Of a DNA stretch of 64,000 nt, positions 11,061-24,100 are shown in pieces. The translations under genes and the position numbers were made by a program. Position 1 is the first letter of the stretch. Each line of letters starts with the position of its first letter. The stretch spans positions 5,953,724 through 6,017,723 of the forward strand of contig NZ_CP135918.1 in the NCBI RefSeq assembly GCF_032393985.1, given 5' to 3'. Under the pieces are notes generated by a model that saw nothing but the letters and a program-made list of their open reading frames with translations, searched no databases and was not told where the DNA came from. This stretch comes from Fischerella sp. JS2 (GTDB lineage Bacteria > Cyanobacteriota > Cyanobacteriia > Cyanobacteriales > Nostocaceae).

Positions 11061-12107
11061 ATGAATCAAGATATTTCTCTAAAGATTAAAAAACCCAGAA
11101 CAGATGATAAGCAACTTTGGGATATTTATAGTGGAAAATTTGCATATAAAACATTACTCGTTGCCCATAACCTCAAACTTTTTACTCTTTTAGCTAAAAA
11201 AGCTCTAACGCTAGCTGAAGTTTCTCAATTACTTCAAATTAACTCCCGTGGTGCTGAAACTCTCTTAATGATGCTAGTGTGTGTGAGGCTTTTACAAGTT
11301 GAAGATGGGTTTTATTCACTGACTTCAATCGCTGAAGATTATCTGCTCAAAAGCAGCCCAACTTATTTTGGCGGTTTCTTAGATGTAGCGATCGCAGCTG
11401 AACAAGAGTTCTCGCTTCAGAATCTCAAAAAAGCTTTACTTACCAAACCTTCATCGGTATACGCTGGCGAAAAAATGTTTCAGTCCCATGCATTGCACCC
11501 TACCCTTGCACGTGCTTTTACCCATGCAATGCATGGTCATAGCATGGCAGCCGCAATGGTTTGGCCAGAACTCATTGACTTATCAAGAAATAAACTCTTG
11601 CTTGACATTGGTGGCGGATCGGGCGCTCACGCTATTAGTGCAACATTAAAATGGTCAAACTTACAGGCACTTGTGATCGATTTAGCAAGTGTATGTGACA
11701 TAGCACGAGAGTATATTGCTCAGTACGGTTTGCAGAATCGAATCGAGACAGACGCGAGAAATATGTTTAGCGAACCTTTACCACTTGCGGATATCCACTT
11801 TTACAGCAATATTTATCATGATTGGCCACCACAGACAGGCCGTTTCCTAACTCAAAAAAGCTTTGAAAGTTTAGAGCCGGGAGGGCGGATCGTTATCCAT
11901 GAAATGCTCTACAACGACCAAAAAACGGGACCTGTAGGTGTCGCAGCCAACAACATGGTTATGTACTATTGGCAAGAGGGTCAGCAGTCTTCTGGTCATG
12001 AGTTGTCAACGATGCTGATCTCGACTGGTTTTACCGATGTTGAGGTGAAACCAACCGTTGGTTACTGGAGTATTGTCACTGGTCTTAAGCCTTCAGAAAC
12101 TAATTGA
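11061..12107 (+). CDS. SAM-dependent O-methyltransferase (dimerisation domain plus methyltransferase)
   Basis: 348 residues. The N-terminal half (about 20-110) is a winged-helix dimerisation domain (FTLLAKKALTLAEVSQLLQINSRGAETLLMML). The C-terminal half is a class I methyltransferase with the SAM motif LLLDIGGGSG near residue 180, and the family signatures FYSNIYHDWPP and GGRIVIHEML. This is the family of acetylserotonin and hydroxyindole O-methyltransferases and of several stand-alone polyketide O-methyltransferases. It begins 14 bp after PKS1. PKS1 has no ketoreductase, so I infer that it methylates the enol of the beta-keto intermediate, giving a beta-methoxy enoyl unit; acting on another hydroxyl is equally possible in principle. 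The His next to Asp in YHDW is the usual general base. Gene intact. Confidence 0.85.
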   Translation: MNQDISLKIKKPRTDDKQLWDIYSGKFAYKTLLVAHNLKLFTLLAKKALTLAEVSQLLQINSRGAETLLMMLVCVRLLQVEDGFYSLTSIAEDYLLKSSPTYFGGFLDVAIAAEQEFSLQNLKKALLTKPSSVYAGEKMFQSHALHPTLARAFTHAMHGHSMAAAMVWPELIDLSRNKLLLDIGGGSGAHAISATLKWSNLQALVIDLASVCDIAREYIAQYGLQNRIETDARNMFSEPLPLADIHFYSNIYHDWPPQTGRFLTQKSFESLEPGGRIVIHEMLYNDQKTGPVGVAANNMVMYYWQEGQQSSGHELSTMLISTGFTDVEVKPTVGYWSIVTGLKPSETN

Positions 12108-12159
12108 TTAGTAGTGAAAAATACTCCAGTGGCAATTGGTATTAATGAAGAATTCTCCA

Positions 12160-12315
12160 AGTCAGAATCAATTAGTGGGGGATTCAAACCACAGAAACAA
12201 TTGTGGACCGCTAAATAGAAAATAAGCGCGGCGGTCTTAAACCCTTGCTTTGTGTGGTTGCAGCAGAGAACTCCAGAGCAGTATTCCTTCTGCCTCCTGC
12301 CTCTGCCTTTCTGGA
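12160..12315. repeat. Folded intergenic repeat ending in CTGCCTCCTGCCTCTGCC heptamers
   Basis: The intergenic region between the O-methyltransferase and PKS2 holds a core GGGGATTCAAACC at 12178-12190, then an inner stem (CCACA ... TTGTGG), then CGGTCTTAAACCC at 12231-12243, ending in a CCTTCTGCCTCCTGCC heptamer run near 12287. The same order of pieces occurs at 40510-40697 and, reversed, at 61023-61189. Confidence 0.6.
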
Positions 12316-12339
12316 TAATTAATTAGAAGCAAACTTAAG

Positions 12340-15300
12340 ATGAATCAGATTTCAGAACGCTTCCCAAATTTATCTCCACTCAAACAAGCATTTCTCAAAT
12401 TAGAAGAAATGCAATCTAAGCTTGAGGCGATGGAGCAAAAGCAAACTGAGCCAATTGCCATCATCGGCATGGCGTGCCGATTTCCTGGAGGAGCTAATTT
12501 AGAATCTTTCTGGCAACTATGCAAAGAAGGAGTAGATGCTGTTAAAGAAGTACCATCAAACAGGTGGGATTTAAATATCCATTACGATCCAAATCCTGAA
12601 ACTGCGGGTAAGATTTATACCCGTCGAGGTGGATTTTTGGAACAGGTAGATGAGTTCGATGCTTCCTTTTTTGGAATTGCCCCCCGTGAAGTTGTCAGTT
12701 TAGATCCTCAGCAACGGCTGTTACTAGAGGTGAGTTGGGAAGCTCTGGAGAATGCAGCTCAAGCACCAGACAAACTACATAACAGCAGTAGTGGTGTGTT
12801 TGTAGGGATAAATAGCGATGACTACAAACAACTTCAGCTGATGTCTGGCGATGCTATGAACTTGAACGCTTATACTTTTACAGGCAACACTGCCAGCGTC
12901 GCAGCGGGTCGCTTATCTTACTTTCTGGGTTTGCAGGGGCCTACCTTGGCTATAGATACAGCTTGTTCGTCATCCTTAGTAGCAGTCCACCTAGCCTGTC
13001 AAAGCTTGCGTACAGGAGAGTGCCGCCTTGCCTTAGCTGGTGGGGTAAACCTGATACTATCAGAGCATTTAAATATTGTTCTATGTAGAATGCAAGCTTT
13101 GTCCCCTGATGGTTACTGTAAAACTTTTGATGCTGAAGCCAATGGTTATGGACGGGGAGAAGGTTGTGGGGTAGTAGTCCTTAAACGTCTTACCGATGCC
13201 ATAGCAGATAATGACAAAATCCTAGCTGTAATTCGCGGAACGGCAATTAACCATGATGGCAAGAGTAGCGGACTGACAGTTCCCAATGGATTAGCTCAGC
13301 AAAAACTGATTAACGCTGCCCTTGCTAATGGTCGGGTAGAACCTGCACAAGTCAGTTATGTAGAAGTCCACGGCACAGGCACAGCATTGGGAGATCCCAT
13401 AGAAGTTGAAGCTTTAGCAAATGTCTTAGGCAAAAAGCGATCGCCAAATCACCCCCTAATATTAGGTTCTGTAAAGACTAACATTGGTCATTTAGAAGCA
13501 GCAGCCGGGGTAGCCGGTCTAATCAAAGTCGTACTAGCAATGCAACATCAGGAAATCCCCCCTCATTTGCATTTGAAAAAGCTGAATCCTGCCATCGCCT
13601 GGGAAGAACTTCCCATTGTGATTCCAACCGAGTTAACCCCCTGGTCTTCAGTAGATGGACAACGGCGCTTTGCGGGAGTGAGTTCATTCGGGATGAGTGG
13701 AACCAACGCCCATGTGGTGTTAGAAGAAGCAGGAGAACTGGAGAATCAGCATCGTATGGCGACTGAGCCTTTTGAGCGTCCGTTGCATATTCTTACCTTG
13801 TCTGCTAAGAATGAAATCGCTTTGCAGGAATTAGCTAAACGCTACTTCCATCACTTAACAGCTAATCCCTCAGAGTTAGTAGCAGATATCTGTTTTACAG
13901 CAAATACAGGGCGATCGCATTTTGACCATCGTTTAGCCTTTGTGAGTGATTCGCTGTCATCTTTACGCCAACACTTAGAAGTGTCAACTGTTGATCAATC
14001 CTCAATAAACAGCGATAATCCACGCAACACAAAAATAGCTTTTCTATTCACAGGACAAGGTTCCCAGTACACCAACATGGGACGGGAACTGTATGAGACT
14101 CAACCAACATTCCGCGCTTGTATAGATAAGTGCGACCAAATTCTGTGCCCTTACTTAGAAACATCATTATTAGAAGTTCTTTACCCCAAATCGGAAACTG
14201 CAAATTCCCAATTAGATCAGACAGCTTACACTCAGCCTGCATTGTTTGCTTTAGAGTATGCCCTGGCTAGGTTGTGGCAATCTTGGGGAATACAGCCAAC
14301 AATAGTCATGGGTCATAGTGTCGGAGAGTATGTTGCTGCTTGTATTGCTGGAGTATTTAGTTTAGAAGATGGGCTAAAGCTGATTGCCGAACGCGGACGG
14401 TTGATGCCAGCCTTGCCGTCGGGGGGTGAAATGGTGGCTGTGTTTGCCAGTGAAGAGCAAGTAACAGCAGCAGTAGCACCTTATGGTACAAAAATCTCCA
14501 TCGCTGCGATTAATGGCCCGGAGAACATTGTAATTTCGGGTAGGTGTGAGGTAGTCCAAGCAGTACTGTCTGAACTAAAAGCAAAAGGAATCGAAACCCG
14601 ACGGTTAAAAGTATCGCACGCTTTTCACTCTCCCTTGATGGAGCCAATACTAAATACTTTTGAGCAAATTGCAGCCCAAGTTAAATATTCGTCTCCAAAG
14701 ATTGCTCTGATTTCCAACCTCACCGGCAAGCTGATGACCAAAGAGATGGCTGAACCTGAATATTGGAGTCGGCATATCCGAGAGACGGTGAAATTTTCAG
14801 CCAGTATCCAGACTTTGTACGAGCAAGGCTATGAGATATTTGTCGAAATTGGCCCCAGTCCCATACTGCTGGGTATGGGTCGCCAGTGTTTATCAGAGAA
14901 TAACAGAGTTTGGCTACCTTCGTTACGCAAAGGACATTCCGATTGGCAGACTGTACTCAGTAGTGTGAGAGCCTTGTATTTGCATGGCGTTGAACTGGAC
15001 TGGTGGGGATTTGATAAAGACTATCGCCGCCATCGCCTGCAATTACCAACCTATCCATTCCAGCGATCGCGCTATTGGATTGAATCGGCTAAGTCTGCAC
15101 GGACAGCAACACTTGCTCCCTATAAAGATTGGCTGTACGAAGTACAGTGGCAGGCAAAAACTCGCGTGGCATTAGGGTCAGCTTGGCAGAGAATTCAGCC
15201 AGAACAACCAGGCAGTTGGCTAATTTTCGCCGACCGGGGTGGTGTAGGTTTCGCTCTAGCATCTTTGTTGGAGAAGCAAGGGGAAACCTGTTTCATTGTC

Positions 15301-17070
15301 TTTGCTAGCGAAGCCGATAAAACTTCCCAGCCAGGACACAGGCAGATTGAACCAAGGCAGCCGGATGATTTTCAGCGGTTGTTGCAGGAAGTACTAGCAA
15401 GCGATCGCCCATCCTGCCGGGGAGTAGTGCATCTGTGGAGCCTAGATAGTACAGCAACCGAAGCAACGACAATAGATTCCTTAGAGACAGACCAAGACCG
15501 CAACTGTGGCAGCATTCTTCATCTAGTGCAAGCTCTTTCCTCAGTGAAGGTTCCCCAGTTGCCTCGTCTATGGTTAGTAACTCAAAATACTCAACCTATA
15601 GAGATAGACTCATTAGCAGTAGCGCAAGCGCCAATTTGGGGACTCGGTAGAGTTATAGCCTTAGAACATCCCGAAATGTTCGCAGGGCTAGTAGATTTAG
15701 GAAATAGTTCTTCCCTAGAAGCAGCTCAGATGCTATTCGAGGAACTGGTGAACCCAGAGGTCGAGATACAAGTAGCACTCCGCAATACACAGCGGTTTGT
15801 GGCTCGTCTAGTCCCCAGCCAAGGTAAGAAAGTGCAAACAAAGCCTTTAAGCATCGAGAGCGATCGCACTTACTTAATTACTGGTGGTCTTGGCGGATTA
15901 GGGTTGAAAGTAGCTCAGTGGTTGGTAGACCAAGGCGCTCGTTACTTGGTATTAGTAGGACGTAGTGCTGCTTCTGCCAACATCCAAACGCAGTTGCACT
16001 CACTCCAAAAGCTTGGAGCTCAAGTCCTAGTAGCTCAAGCAGATATCTCTAAAAAGGTTGAGGTAGAAAGAGTTTTTGCAGACATTAGCAAATTACCCTC
16101 TCTAGCAGGCATTATTCACATGGCAGGGGTTCTTGACGATGGCGTACTGCTAAAGCAAGATTGGAACCGTTTTATGAAAGTCATGGCTCCAAAGGTAGCA
16201 GGAGCGTGGAACCTGCATACCCAAACCCAAGATATGCCTTTAGACTTTTTGATTAATTTTTCTTCAGCAGCTTCATTACACGGTTCGCTGGGTCAAGGTT
16301 CTTACGCCGCAGCTAACGCTTTTTTAGATACTCTGGCTCACTACCGACAATTACAAGGATTACCAGCCTTAAGCATCAACTGGAGTTCCTGGGATGAAGT
16401 CGGAATGGCAGCAACGATGGCTAGTCGCGACCAACAGCGATGGACAGCAGCAGGTGTGAGTTTTATTGCCGTACAGCAAGGTTTGCAAGCGCTAGGACAA
16501 CTAGTTAGACAAAAACTTCCTCAAATTGGCGTACTGGCGGTAGATTGGTCGAAATACTTAAAGCTATTTCCTAGTAATTTTGAATCTTCATTCCTGTCTG
16601 AGATAGCTGGCGAAACTCAATTAACAACACACTCTCAACAGCCAGAAATTTTACAAAGCTTACACAAGACTCCTCCAAACCAACAGAAAAATGTTTTAAT
16701 TTCTTATATTCAAAATAAAGTTGCTGCTGTTTTAGGACTTGAGTCTGTCCAGTTAATTAAGCCGCATATTGGATTTTTTGAAATGGGTATGGATTCTTTG
16801 ATGTCCATTGATTTAAAGAATATTCTGCAAAAGAATTTAGGGCAAAATTTAGGATCGACCTTGACTTTTGAATACCCAAATATTGAGGCTTTAGCTGACT
16901 ATTTACTCAAAGAAATTATTTTGGTTGAATCGCTTCCTGATTCTCAGCAAAAATCTGATAAAGACACCGAAGAACAGGCAAAAATCTTGGCACAAATCCA
17001 AGAATTATCTGAAGAAGAATTAGCAGCATTAGTTGATAAAGAATTAGAAACATTAGTTATAGGAAATTAA
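12340..17070 (+). CDS. PKS2: type I polyketide synthase module KS-AT-KR-ACP
   Basis: 1,576 residues, intact. Order: a short N-terminal helix for docking ([23 protein letters not shown], 10-35), KS (about 38-460, Cys209 in DTACSSS), AT (about 560-860, Ser660 in GHSVGEY and the malonyl-type HAFHS), structural KR part (900-1120), KR (1170-1390, [12 protein letters not shown]; the LDD in AGVLDDG suggests a B-type reductase; Tyr in GSYAAANAF) and ACP (Ser near 1486 in [10 protein letters not shown]). It adds a malonyl unit and reduces the keto group to a hydroxyl. PKS3 starts 1 bp after its stop, so the two are surely co-transcribed. The AT region is almost identical at DNA level to that of PKS3 over about 600 bp. 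Confidence 0.93.
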   Translation: MNQISERFPNLSPLKQAFLKLEEMQSKLEAMEQKQTEPIAIIGMACRFPGGANLESFWQLCKEGVDAVKEVPSNRWDLNIHYDPNPETAGKIYTRRGGFLEQVDEFDASFFGIAPREVVSLDPQQRLLLEVSWEALENAAQAPDKLHNSSSGVFVGINSDDYKQLQLMSGDAMNLNAYTFTGNTASVAAGRLSYFLGLQGPTLAIDTACSSSLVAVHLACQSLRTGECRLALAGGVNLILSEHLNIVLCRMQALSPDGYCKTFDAEANGYGRGEGCGVVVLKRLTDAIADNDKILAVIRGTAINHDGKSSGLTVPNGLAQQKLINAALANGRVEPAQVSYVEVHGTGTALGDPIEVEALANVLGKKRSPNHPLILGSVKTNIGHLEAAAGVAGLIKVVLAMQHQEIPPHLHLKKLNPAIAWEELPIVIPTELTPWSSVDGQRRFAGVSSFGMSGTNAHVVLEEAGELENQHRMATEPFERPLHILTLSAKNEIALQELAKRYFHHLTANPSELVADICFTANTGRSHFDHRLAFVSDSLSSLRQHLEVSTVDQSSINSDNPRNTKIAFLFTGQGSQYTNMGRELYETQPTFRACIDKCDQILCPYLETSLLEVLYPKSETANSQLDQTAYTQPALFALEYALARLWQSWGIQPTIVMGHSVGEYVAACIAGVFSLEDGLKLIAERGRLMPALPSGGEMVAVFASEEQVTAAVAPYGTKISIAAINGPENIVISGRCEVVQAVLSELKAKGIETRRLKVSHAFHSPLMEPILNTFEQIAAQVKYSSPKIALISNLTGKLMTKEMAEPEYWSRHIRETVKFSASIQTLYEQGYEIFVEIGPSPILLGMGRQCLSENNRVWLPSLRKGHSDWQTVLSSVRALYLHGVELDWWGFDKDYRRHRLQLPTYPFQRSRYWIESAKSARTATLAPYKDWLYEVQWQAKTRVALGSAWQRIQPEQPGSWLIFADRGGVGFALASLLEKQGETCFIVFASEADKTSQPGHRQIEPRQPDDFQRLLQEVLASDRPSCRGVVHLWSLDSTATEATTIDSLETDQDRNCGSILHLVQALSSVKVPQLPRLWLVTQNTQPIEIDSLAVAQAPIWGLGRVIALEHPEMFAGLVDLGNSSSLEAAQMLFEELVNPEVEIQVALRNTQRFVARLVPSQGKKVQTKPLSIESDRTYLITGGLGGLGLKVAQWLVDQGARYLVLVGRSAASANIQTQLHSLQKLGAQVLVAQADISKKVEVERVFADISKLPSLAGIIHMAGVLDDGVLLKQDWNRFMKVMAPKVAGAWNLHTQTQDMPLDFLINFSSAASLHGSLGQGSYAAANAFLDTLAHYRQLQGLPALSINWSSWDEVGMAATMASRDQQRWTAAGVSFIAVQQGLQALGQLVRQKLPQIGVLAVDWSKYLKLFPSNFESSFLSEIAGETQLTTHSQQPEILQSLHKTPPNQQKNVLISYIQNKVAAVLGLESVQLIKPHIGFFEMGMDSLMSIDLKNILQKNLGQNLGSTLTFEYPNIEALADYLLKEIILVESLPDSQQKSDKDTEEQAKILAQIQELSEEELAALVDKELETLVIGN

Positions 17071-17071
17071 C

Positions 17072-20000
17072 GTGAGCAGTACTTCAGAAAGTATTAACCA
17101 ACTATCTCCACTGCAACGTGCGGCTTTCGCTCTCAAGGAAATGCGCTCTAAACTTGATGCCATCGAACAATCGCAGAGTGAGCTGATCGCAATTGTGGGT
17201 ATGAGTTGCCGATTCCCTGGTGCTAATGACTTAGAGTCGTTTTGGCAACTGTTACGCGATGGAGTAGATGCCACAACAGAAGTGCCGTCCTCAAGGTGGG
17301 ATGCAGATGCTTACTACGACCCAAATCGTGAAACTCCAGGCAAGATGTATGTACGACGGGGCGGCTTTGTTGATCGCGTGGAAGAGTTCGATGCTCAGTT
17401 TTTCGGCATCTCCCCTAGAGAAGCAATGAGCCTAGATCCCCAGCAACGATTACTGCTAGAAGTCAGTTGGGAAGCACTCGAAAACGCGGCTCAAGCACCA
17501 GAAAAGCTCAACGGTAGCTCGACTGGGGTCTTTGTGGGGATGTGTAATAATGATTACCTGCAACTAGATGCCCTCTACGACCCGAATAACATTGATGTTT
17601 ACACCGCCACAGGCAGCATTGTTCTTAGTATTGGGGCGGGGCGCTTGTCGTATATTCTAGGGTTACACGGGCCAACCTTAACTATCGATACATCTTGCTC
17701 GTCATCCCTTGTGACTGTTCATTTAGCCTGTCAAAGTCTGCGTTCGGGAGAGTGTCATTTAGCTTTGGCTGGGGGAGTGAACTTGATGCTGTCACCTATA
17801 GCCACCATTGCCATGTCTAAGGTCAATGCTTTAGCTGTCGATGGTCGTTGCAAGACTTTTGATGCCGCCGCCGACGGTTACGGGCGAGGAGAGGGATGTG
17901 GGATGATAGTTCTCAAACGCCTTAGCGATGCAGTCGCAGATGGCGATCGCATCCTTGCCCTGATTCCAGGAACCGCTATCAACCATGATGGCAAAAGCAG
18001 TGGATTGACGGTTCCCAATGGACTCTCTCAGCAAAAAGTCATTCGTGCCGCTCTCAAAAACGCAAAAATAGAGCCGACTGAAATTAGCTATCTAGAAGTC
18101 CACGGTACAGGCACAGCTTTGGGCGATCCGATTGAGATTCAGACGTTAAAAGCTGTGTTTGGTAAGGGACGCACAGAAGCACAACCTCTGATGATCGGTT
18201 CGGTAAAGACGAACATTGGTCATCTAGAACCAGCAGCCGGGATAGCTGGTTTAATTAAAGTTGTGTTGGCAATGCAGCATCAAGAAATTCCAGCACATCT
18301 GCATTTCAAAAAGCTGAATCCTCACATTTCTCTAGAAGGGACTTGTTTAAAAATTCCTACCAAACAAACTCCTTGGTCTGTAGCAGCAGGACAACGTCGC
18401 CTAGCTGGGGTGAGTGCCTTTGGCATGAGTGGAACTAATGCCCATGTAATAGTTGAGGAAGCACCAGTAAGACAGTTAGAACGATCGCTAGTTGAACGAC
18501 CAATCCATCTATTAGCGCTATCAGCTAAGAGTGAAACAGCATTAAAAGAACTAACAACTCGCATAACAAATTACTTAACAGCCAATCCCTCAGAGTCAGT
18601 AGCAGATATCTGTTTTACAGCAAATACAGGGCGATCGCATTTTGACCATCGTTTAGCTATAGTTGCTGATTCTCTATTGTCTTTACGCCAACACTTAGAA
18701 GTATCAACTGTTGATCAATCCTCAATAAACAGCGATAATCCACGCAACACAAAAATAGCTTTTCTCTTCACAGGACAAGGTTCCCAGTACACCAACATGG
18801 GACGGGAACTGTATGAGACTCAACCAACATTCCGCGCTTGTATAGATAAGTGCGACCAAATTCTGTGCCCTTACTTAGAAACATCATTACTTGAAGTTCT
18901 TTATTCCAGTGAAACTACAAATTCTAAACTTGATGAAACAGCTTACACTCAGCCTGCATTGTTTGCTTTAGAGTATGCCCTGGCTAGGTTGTGGCAATCT
19001 TGGGGAATACAGCCAACAATAGTCATGGGTCATAGTGTCGGAGAGTATGTTGCTGCTTGTATTGCTGGAGTATTTAGTTTAGAAGATGGGCTAAAGCTGA
19101 TTGCCGAACGCGGACGGTTGATGCAAGCCTTGCCGTCGGGGGGTGAAATGGTGGCTGTGTTTGCCAGTGAAGAGCAAGTAACAGCAGCAGTAGAACCCGG
19201 CCAACAGATTGCCATTGCTGCTGTTAACGCTCCTGGGAATGTAGTAATTTCAGGGGAGAGTGCAGCTGTTCGAGCCGTAGTCTCTAAACTCGAAGCTTCA
19301 GGGGTTGAGACTCGTCAGTTAAAGGTATCTCACGCTTTTCACTCTTGTTTAATGGAGCCGATGCTGGATGATTTTGAACGGATAGCAGCTGAGATTACAT
19401 ACTCACACCCAAAGATTGGTTTAATTTCCAATGTCACTGGACAACTAGCTGAAGGAGAAATTGTTGCTGGCGCTGACTACTGGTGTCGTCATATCCGCCA
19501 ATCTGTTAAGTTTTCAGCCAGTGTGCAGACTCTACACGAACAGGACTGCGAAATATTTGTAGAGATTGGGCCAAACCCCACACTAATCGGTATGGGTAAG
19601 CAGTGTCTACCCCAAGGTGTCGGCATTTGGTTGCCTTCTTTAAAGAAAGGACAACAAGACTGGCAAGTGTTATTGCAAAGCTTAGGGACGCTGTACGCCC
19701 AAGGTCAAGAGGTTGACTGGGTGGGATTTGATCGCGACTATCAACGTTATCGGCTGTCGCTCCCTACCTATCCCTTTGAGCGACAACGATACTGGACTAA
19801 AGCTGTTAAACGCCAGCCTCAAGAATTGATCGCATTTTTTCCAGAAATAGCTCATCCTTTTTTGGGCAAACGCTTGCACTCTCCACTCCAGCAAATTCAG
19901 TTTGAGTCTCAGTTCAGTATTAATTCGCTGCCTCTTGTACGCGATCATCAAGTCTATGGGATACCACTGGTTAATTTTGCAATTTATCTGGAGATGGTTT

Positions 20001-21112
20001 TTGCTGGGGTAATGGAAGCCTTTGGTACGACTGGCGTTTTGGAAGATATATTTATTTTTCAGGCTCTGCTGTTACCTGAAAAACAAGCTCGTACCGTACA
20101 GTTGATTTTATCCGAAGATTCTGGCATTTCCTTCCAAATTTTTAGCCTCGCGCCTAGTGAAGCAAACGAACAGACAGCCTGGACACTACACGCTGCCGGA
20201 AAAGTTGCGATCGCTAAAACAGAGATTGCCACCTCTGGTCGAACTCACGTTTCTTTAGAAAAAGTTCAGGCTCAATACGAAAGAGAAATTCCTACAGCCG
20301 AGTTCTATCAAATGATGGCACAACAGGGAGTCTTTTTAGGCCCCAGTTGCCAAACCTTGGAGCGAATCTGGGTGGGGAATGGACGGGCGCTGGCTCAAAT
20401 ACAACTTCCCGAAACAGCACGATTGAATAACTTGTACGAGCTGCCGCTAGCAAGTATTGATGCCTTATTTCAGATTGTCGCTCCTTGCTTTTTGACTGCC
20501 GACTCTCATAATTACCTGCTTTCAGGCTGTGAAGGCTTCCAATTCTATGGTTATTCTGGAAGTCGATTGTGGTGTGAAGCTATTGTTCGGCTTGGCGATC
20601 GCCAAACAGATTATAACGAAACAGTTGCCGCAGACCTTTACCTATTTGATGAAACTGGACAGCTAGTTGCAGAAGTTGTGAATGCACAATTAAAGCCTGT
20701 GAGTCATCAAACCCTACAACGTGCTGCTGAACTAGGTAAAGGCACACCTCGCCAAATGAAAAAGGGCAGTCTTTCTAGAGAAAAACTCCTTGCTGCTGAA
20801 CTAGAGAAACGCCAACAGATGCTGGAGATGTATCTTCTAGAAGGGCTGGCCAGTTCGCTACAACTGCCGTTAGCTAAACTCAATCCGCAACAGCCACTCG
20901 CCTCACTGGTTGATTCTCTAATAATTTTTGAACTTAAAAGGCGAATCGAGTCCGATTTACAGGTGCGAGTGCCAATAGAAAAGTTCTTTGGAGAAAACAC
21001 GATCGCTCATCTAGCTGGATTATTACTTGAGCAAATAACACTGGCGAACCTCATCCTATCAAACCCCTCATCCACCGATAGCAGTGCCAATATGGAGGAA
21101 ATCTCACTATGA
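17072..21112 (+). CDS. PKS3: type I polyketide synthase module KS-AT-DH-ACP
   Basis: 1,346 residues from a GTG start. Order: docking helix ([23 protein letters not shown]), KS (about 36-455, Cys209 in DTSCSSS), AT (about 550-850, Ser655 in GHSVGEY, malonyl-type HAFHS), DH (about 918-1180, His in [11 protein letters not shown] and a second-site Asp in SIDALFQ) and ACP (Ser in [10 protein letters not shown], about 1280). There is no ketoreductase between DH and ACP, so the DH cannot simply dehydrate its own product. It may act on the beta-hydroxyl set by PKS2, or do a shift or cyclisation. The stop overlaps the ATG of NRPS1 (ATGA at 21109), so the next gene is translationally coupled. Gene intact. 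Confidence 0.92.
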   Translation: MSSTSESINQLSPLQRAAFALKEMRSKLDAIEQSQSELIAIVGMSCRFPGANDLESFWQLLRDGVDATTEVPSSRWDADAYYDPNRETPGKMYVRRGGFVDRVEEFDAQFFGISPREAMSLDPQQRLLLEVSWEALENAAQAPEKLNGSSTGVFVGMCNNDYLQLDALYDPNNIDVYTATGSIVLSIGAGRLSYILGLHGPTLTIDTSCSSSLVTVHLACQSLRSGECHLALAGGVNLMLSPIATIAMSKVNALAVDGRCKTFDAAADGYGRGEGCGMIVLKRLSDAVADGDRILALIPGTAINHDGKSSGLTVPNGLSQQKVIRAALKNAKIEPTEISYLEVHGTGTALGDPIEIQTLKAVFGKGRTEAQPLMIGSVKTNIGHLEPAAGIAGLIKVVLAMQHQEIPAHLHFKKLNPHISLEGTCLKIPTKQTPWSVAAGQRRLAGVSAFGMSGTNAHVIVEEAPVRQLERSLVERPIHLLALSAKSETALKELTTRITNYLTANPSESVADICFTANTGRSHFDHRLAIVADSLLSLRQHLEVSTVDQSSINSDNPRNTKIAFLFTGQGSQYTNMGRELYETQPTFRACIDKCDQILCPYLETSLLEVLYSSETTNSKLDETAYTQPALFALEYALARLWQSWGIQPTIVMGHSVGEYVAACIAGVFSLEDGLKLIAERGRLMQALPSGGEMVAVFASEEQVTAAVEPGQQIAIAAVNAPGNVVISGESAAVRAVVSKLEASGVETRQLKVSHAFHSCLMEPMLDDFERIAAEITYSHPKIGLISNVTGQLAEGEIVAGADYWCRHIRQSVKFSASVQTLHEQDCEIFVEIGPNPTLIGMGKQCLPQGVGIWLPSLKKGQQDWQVLLQSLGTLYAQGQEVDWVGFDRDYQRYRLSLPTYPFERQRYWTKAVKRQPQELIAFFPEIAHPFLGKRLHSPLQQIQFESQFSINSLPLVRDHQVYGIPLVNFAIYLEMVFAGVMEAFGTTGVLEDIFIFQALLLPEKQARTVQLILSEDSGISFQIFSLAPSEANEQTAWTLHAAGKVAIAKTEIATSGRTHVSLEKVQAQYEREIPTAEFYQMMAQQGVFLGPSCQTLERIWVGNGRALAQIQLPETARLNNLYELPLASIDALFQIVAPCFLTADSHNYLLSGCEGFQFYGYSGSRLWCEAIVRLGDRQTDYNETVAADLYLFDETGQLVAEVVNAQLKPVSHQTLQRAAELGKGTPRQMKKGSLSREKLLAAELEKRQQMLEMYLLEGLASSLQLPLAKLNPQQPLASLVDSLIIFELKRRIESDLQVRVPIEKFFGENTIAHLAGLLLEQITLANLILSNPSSTDSSANMEEISL

Positions 21113-24100
21113 CTTTATATAAACTTTTATCCGAACTCTCTGAGCGAGGGGTGAATTTGTGGGCTGAGGGCGACCAACTACGCATTCGCGCTCCTCAGCA
21201 AGCACTGACACCAGAACTGCGTAACTCACTGGCTGAGTCTAAAGCTGAACTTCTATTGTTATTGCAACAGACCAATATAGTAGCTGATAATACCGATTTA
21301 CCAGTAGTTGTACCATGTCTAGAACAGCGCCACGAACCTTTTCCTCTCACCGATATGCAATATGCCTTTTGGGTGGGTCGTAGCGGCATCTTAGAGTTAG
21401 GCAATGTCGCCAATCATGGTTATTACGAAATTGAATGTGTTGATTTAGACTTGGAACGATTGAATCAAGCTTTGCAAGCATTAATTGAGCGTCACGATAT
21501 GTTGCGGGCCATAGTGTTACCCAGCGGCCAGCAAGTGATTCTCGAACAAGTGCCTTTTTATCAAATTGAAGTTTTAGACTTGAGAGAACAAGACGATGAA
21601 GTTGTCACCTCTGTAATTGAGAATATTCGTCAGCGCATGTCTCATCAGGTGCTGAGTGCTGACCAATGGCCAGTATTTGAGTTTCGAGCCACACGTTTAG
21701 ATGGGCAGCGCATCCGTCTGCATTTCAGCTACGATTTGCAGACATTTGATGCCTGGAGTATGTTTCGTTTTTTTGACGAGTGGTATCAAATTTACCAAAA
21801 TCCTCATGTGGTATTGCCACCTTTAGAACTTTCATTTCGGGATTATGTCTTAGCAGAGCAAAAACTGCAAGATACAGAATTATACAAGCGATCGCAAGAG
21901 TATTGGTTCAATCGTTTAGACGAATTACCTCCAGCCCCAGACTTACCTCTGGCTAAAAACCCGAAAGAAATCAAAGAACACCAAAATCAGCGTTATGAAG
22001 GACGATTAGAGCTAGCTGATTGGCAACAATTAAAGCAGCGAGCTGCTAATGCTGGTTTAACTCCCTCTGGAGTTTTGCTGGCTGCTTTTGCCGAAATCTT
22101 GACTGTTTGGAGTAGTCCGCGATTTACGATTAATCTTGCCTTGTTTAATCGTCTGCCATTGCACCCCCAGGTTAACGATATTCTAGGAGACTTTACCTCC
22201 GTAACCTTATTAGCTGTAGACAATTGTACTCCAGAGTCATTTAGCGATCGCTCTCGCCGCCTGCAACAACAACTGTGGCAAGATTTAGAACATCGTTATA
22301 TCAGTGGAGTGCGCGTCACGCGGGAGTTGGCTCGCAGGCGGGGTAAAGCTCCCAGCGCCATGCCAGTTGTATTCACTAGCACTCTGGGCTTTAGCTCTCT
22401 TGGACAAGAAACGTTGACCTTCAGTCGTTTTGGCGAGTTAGTCTATGGTATCAGTCAAGCTTCCCAAGCTTGGATGGATATTCAGGTTTGGGAAGATAAA
22501 GGAGCGTTGACGTTCAATTGGGATGTGGTTGAAGAACTTTTCCCGGAAGGATTGATTGTCGATATGTTTGAGGCTTATTGTCGTTTCCTCAAACAACTAG
22601 CCACTTCTGAATTAGCTTGGACTGAGAAGAATCGACGATTAATTCCTCCTGCCCAATTAGCGCAACGGCAAGTTATTAATGCAACTACCGCACCAACTCC
22701 CGACGAACTGCTGCATACTTTGTTTGCAACACAAGTCCAAAAGCAAGGAGGAGAACCCGCCGTTATTTCATCCGAGCGTACCCTGACTTATCAAGAGCTA
22801 TACACACTTGCAAATCAAGTCGGTCATAGATTGCGGCAACTAGGGGTTGTTCCTAACCAACTAATAGCCGTGGTTATGGAGAAAGGATGGGAGCAAATTG
22901 TGGCTGTCATGGGAATTTTGGCTGCTGGTGCTGCTTATGTTCCCATCGATCCCGGATTGCCACAACAACGCAGGGAATATCTTCTAGAAAATAGTCAGGT
23001 CAAAATTGTTCTAACTCAATCATGTTTGCATAAAAAGTTGCAATGGCCGTTGGGGATACAGCTTTTGTGCATAGATACAGAAACATTCGCTAACGAAAAC
23101 AGCGAACCACTCCAACCAGTACAAACGCATGATGATTTAGCTTATGTAATTTACACCTCTGGTTCCACTGGTTTACCCAAAGGAGTGATGATTACTCATC
23201 GCAACGTCGTTAACGTGGTTGTCCACACGAACCAGCGGTTTAATATTACTTCTCAAGACCGCATCTTGGCTGTAACGGCTCTCAATCATGATTTGTCTGT
23301 TTATGACATATTCGGTTTGCTGAGTGCTGGTGGTGCGATTGTGATACCCGATGCTTGTGCTGTCAAAGATCCAGCTTCCTGGGCTGAGTTGATGGTGCGG
23401 GAAAAAGTGACGCTGTGGAACTCAGTACCCGCAATGATGAAGATGTTGGTGGAATACGCAGAAAACCAATCTGTAACATTACCAACAAGCTTGCGTTTGG
23501 CAATTCTAGGCGGAGATTGGCTTCCGGTTTCCTTACCTACCCGTCTCCAAACTTTAATACCAGGTGTAGAAATACTCAGTATTGGCGGCCCAACAGAAAC
23601 AACTATTTGGAATATTGGTTATTTGATTACAGAGGTTAACCCAGATTGGAAGAGTATTCCTTATGGAAAACCGATGGCAAATACAAAATATTATATTTTG
23701 AATGAAGCCTTGGAAGATTGCCCTGTTTGGGTTCCCGGTCAAATGTACTGTGCTGGTGTCCAAGTTGCTAAGGGTTATTGGCAGGATGAAGAAAAAACTG
23801 CTGCTAATTTCATTATTCATCCCCGCACAAAAGAACGCATTTACCGTACAGGCGACCTCGGTCGTTATTTACCCGATGGCAATATTGAATTTTTGGGACG
23901 TGTAGATTTTCAAATCAAACTCCGGGGATATCGCATTGAAACAGGAGAAATTGAGGCAGCTTTAAAACAGCACCCAGATATCAAAGATGCAATAGTCACT
24001 GCTGTAGGTGAGTCACAGCAAAATCAGCATTTGGTAGCTTATGTGGTTCCCAAGCAAGATAAAGCATTAAGCTTCTTGGAAACGGAAAGTGCAGACTCTT

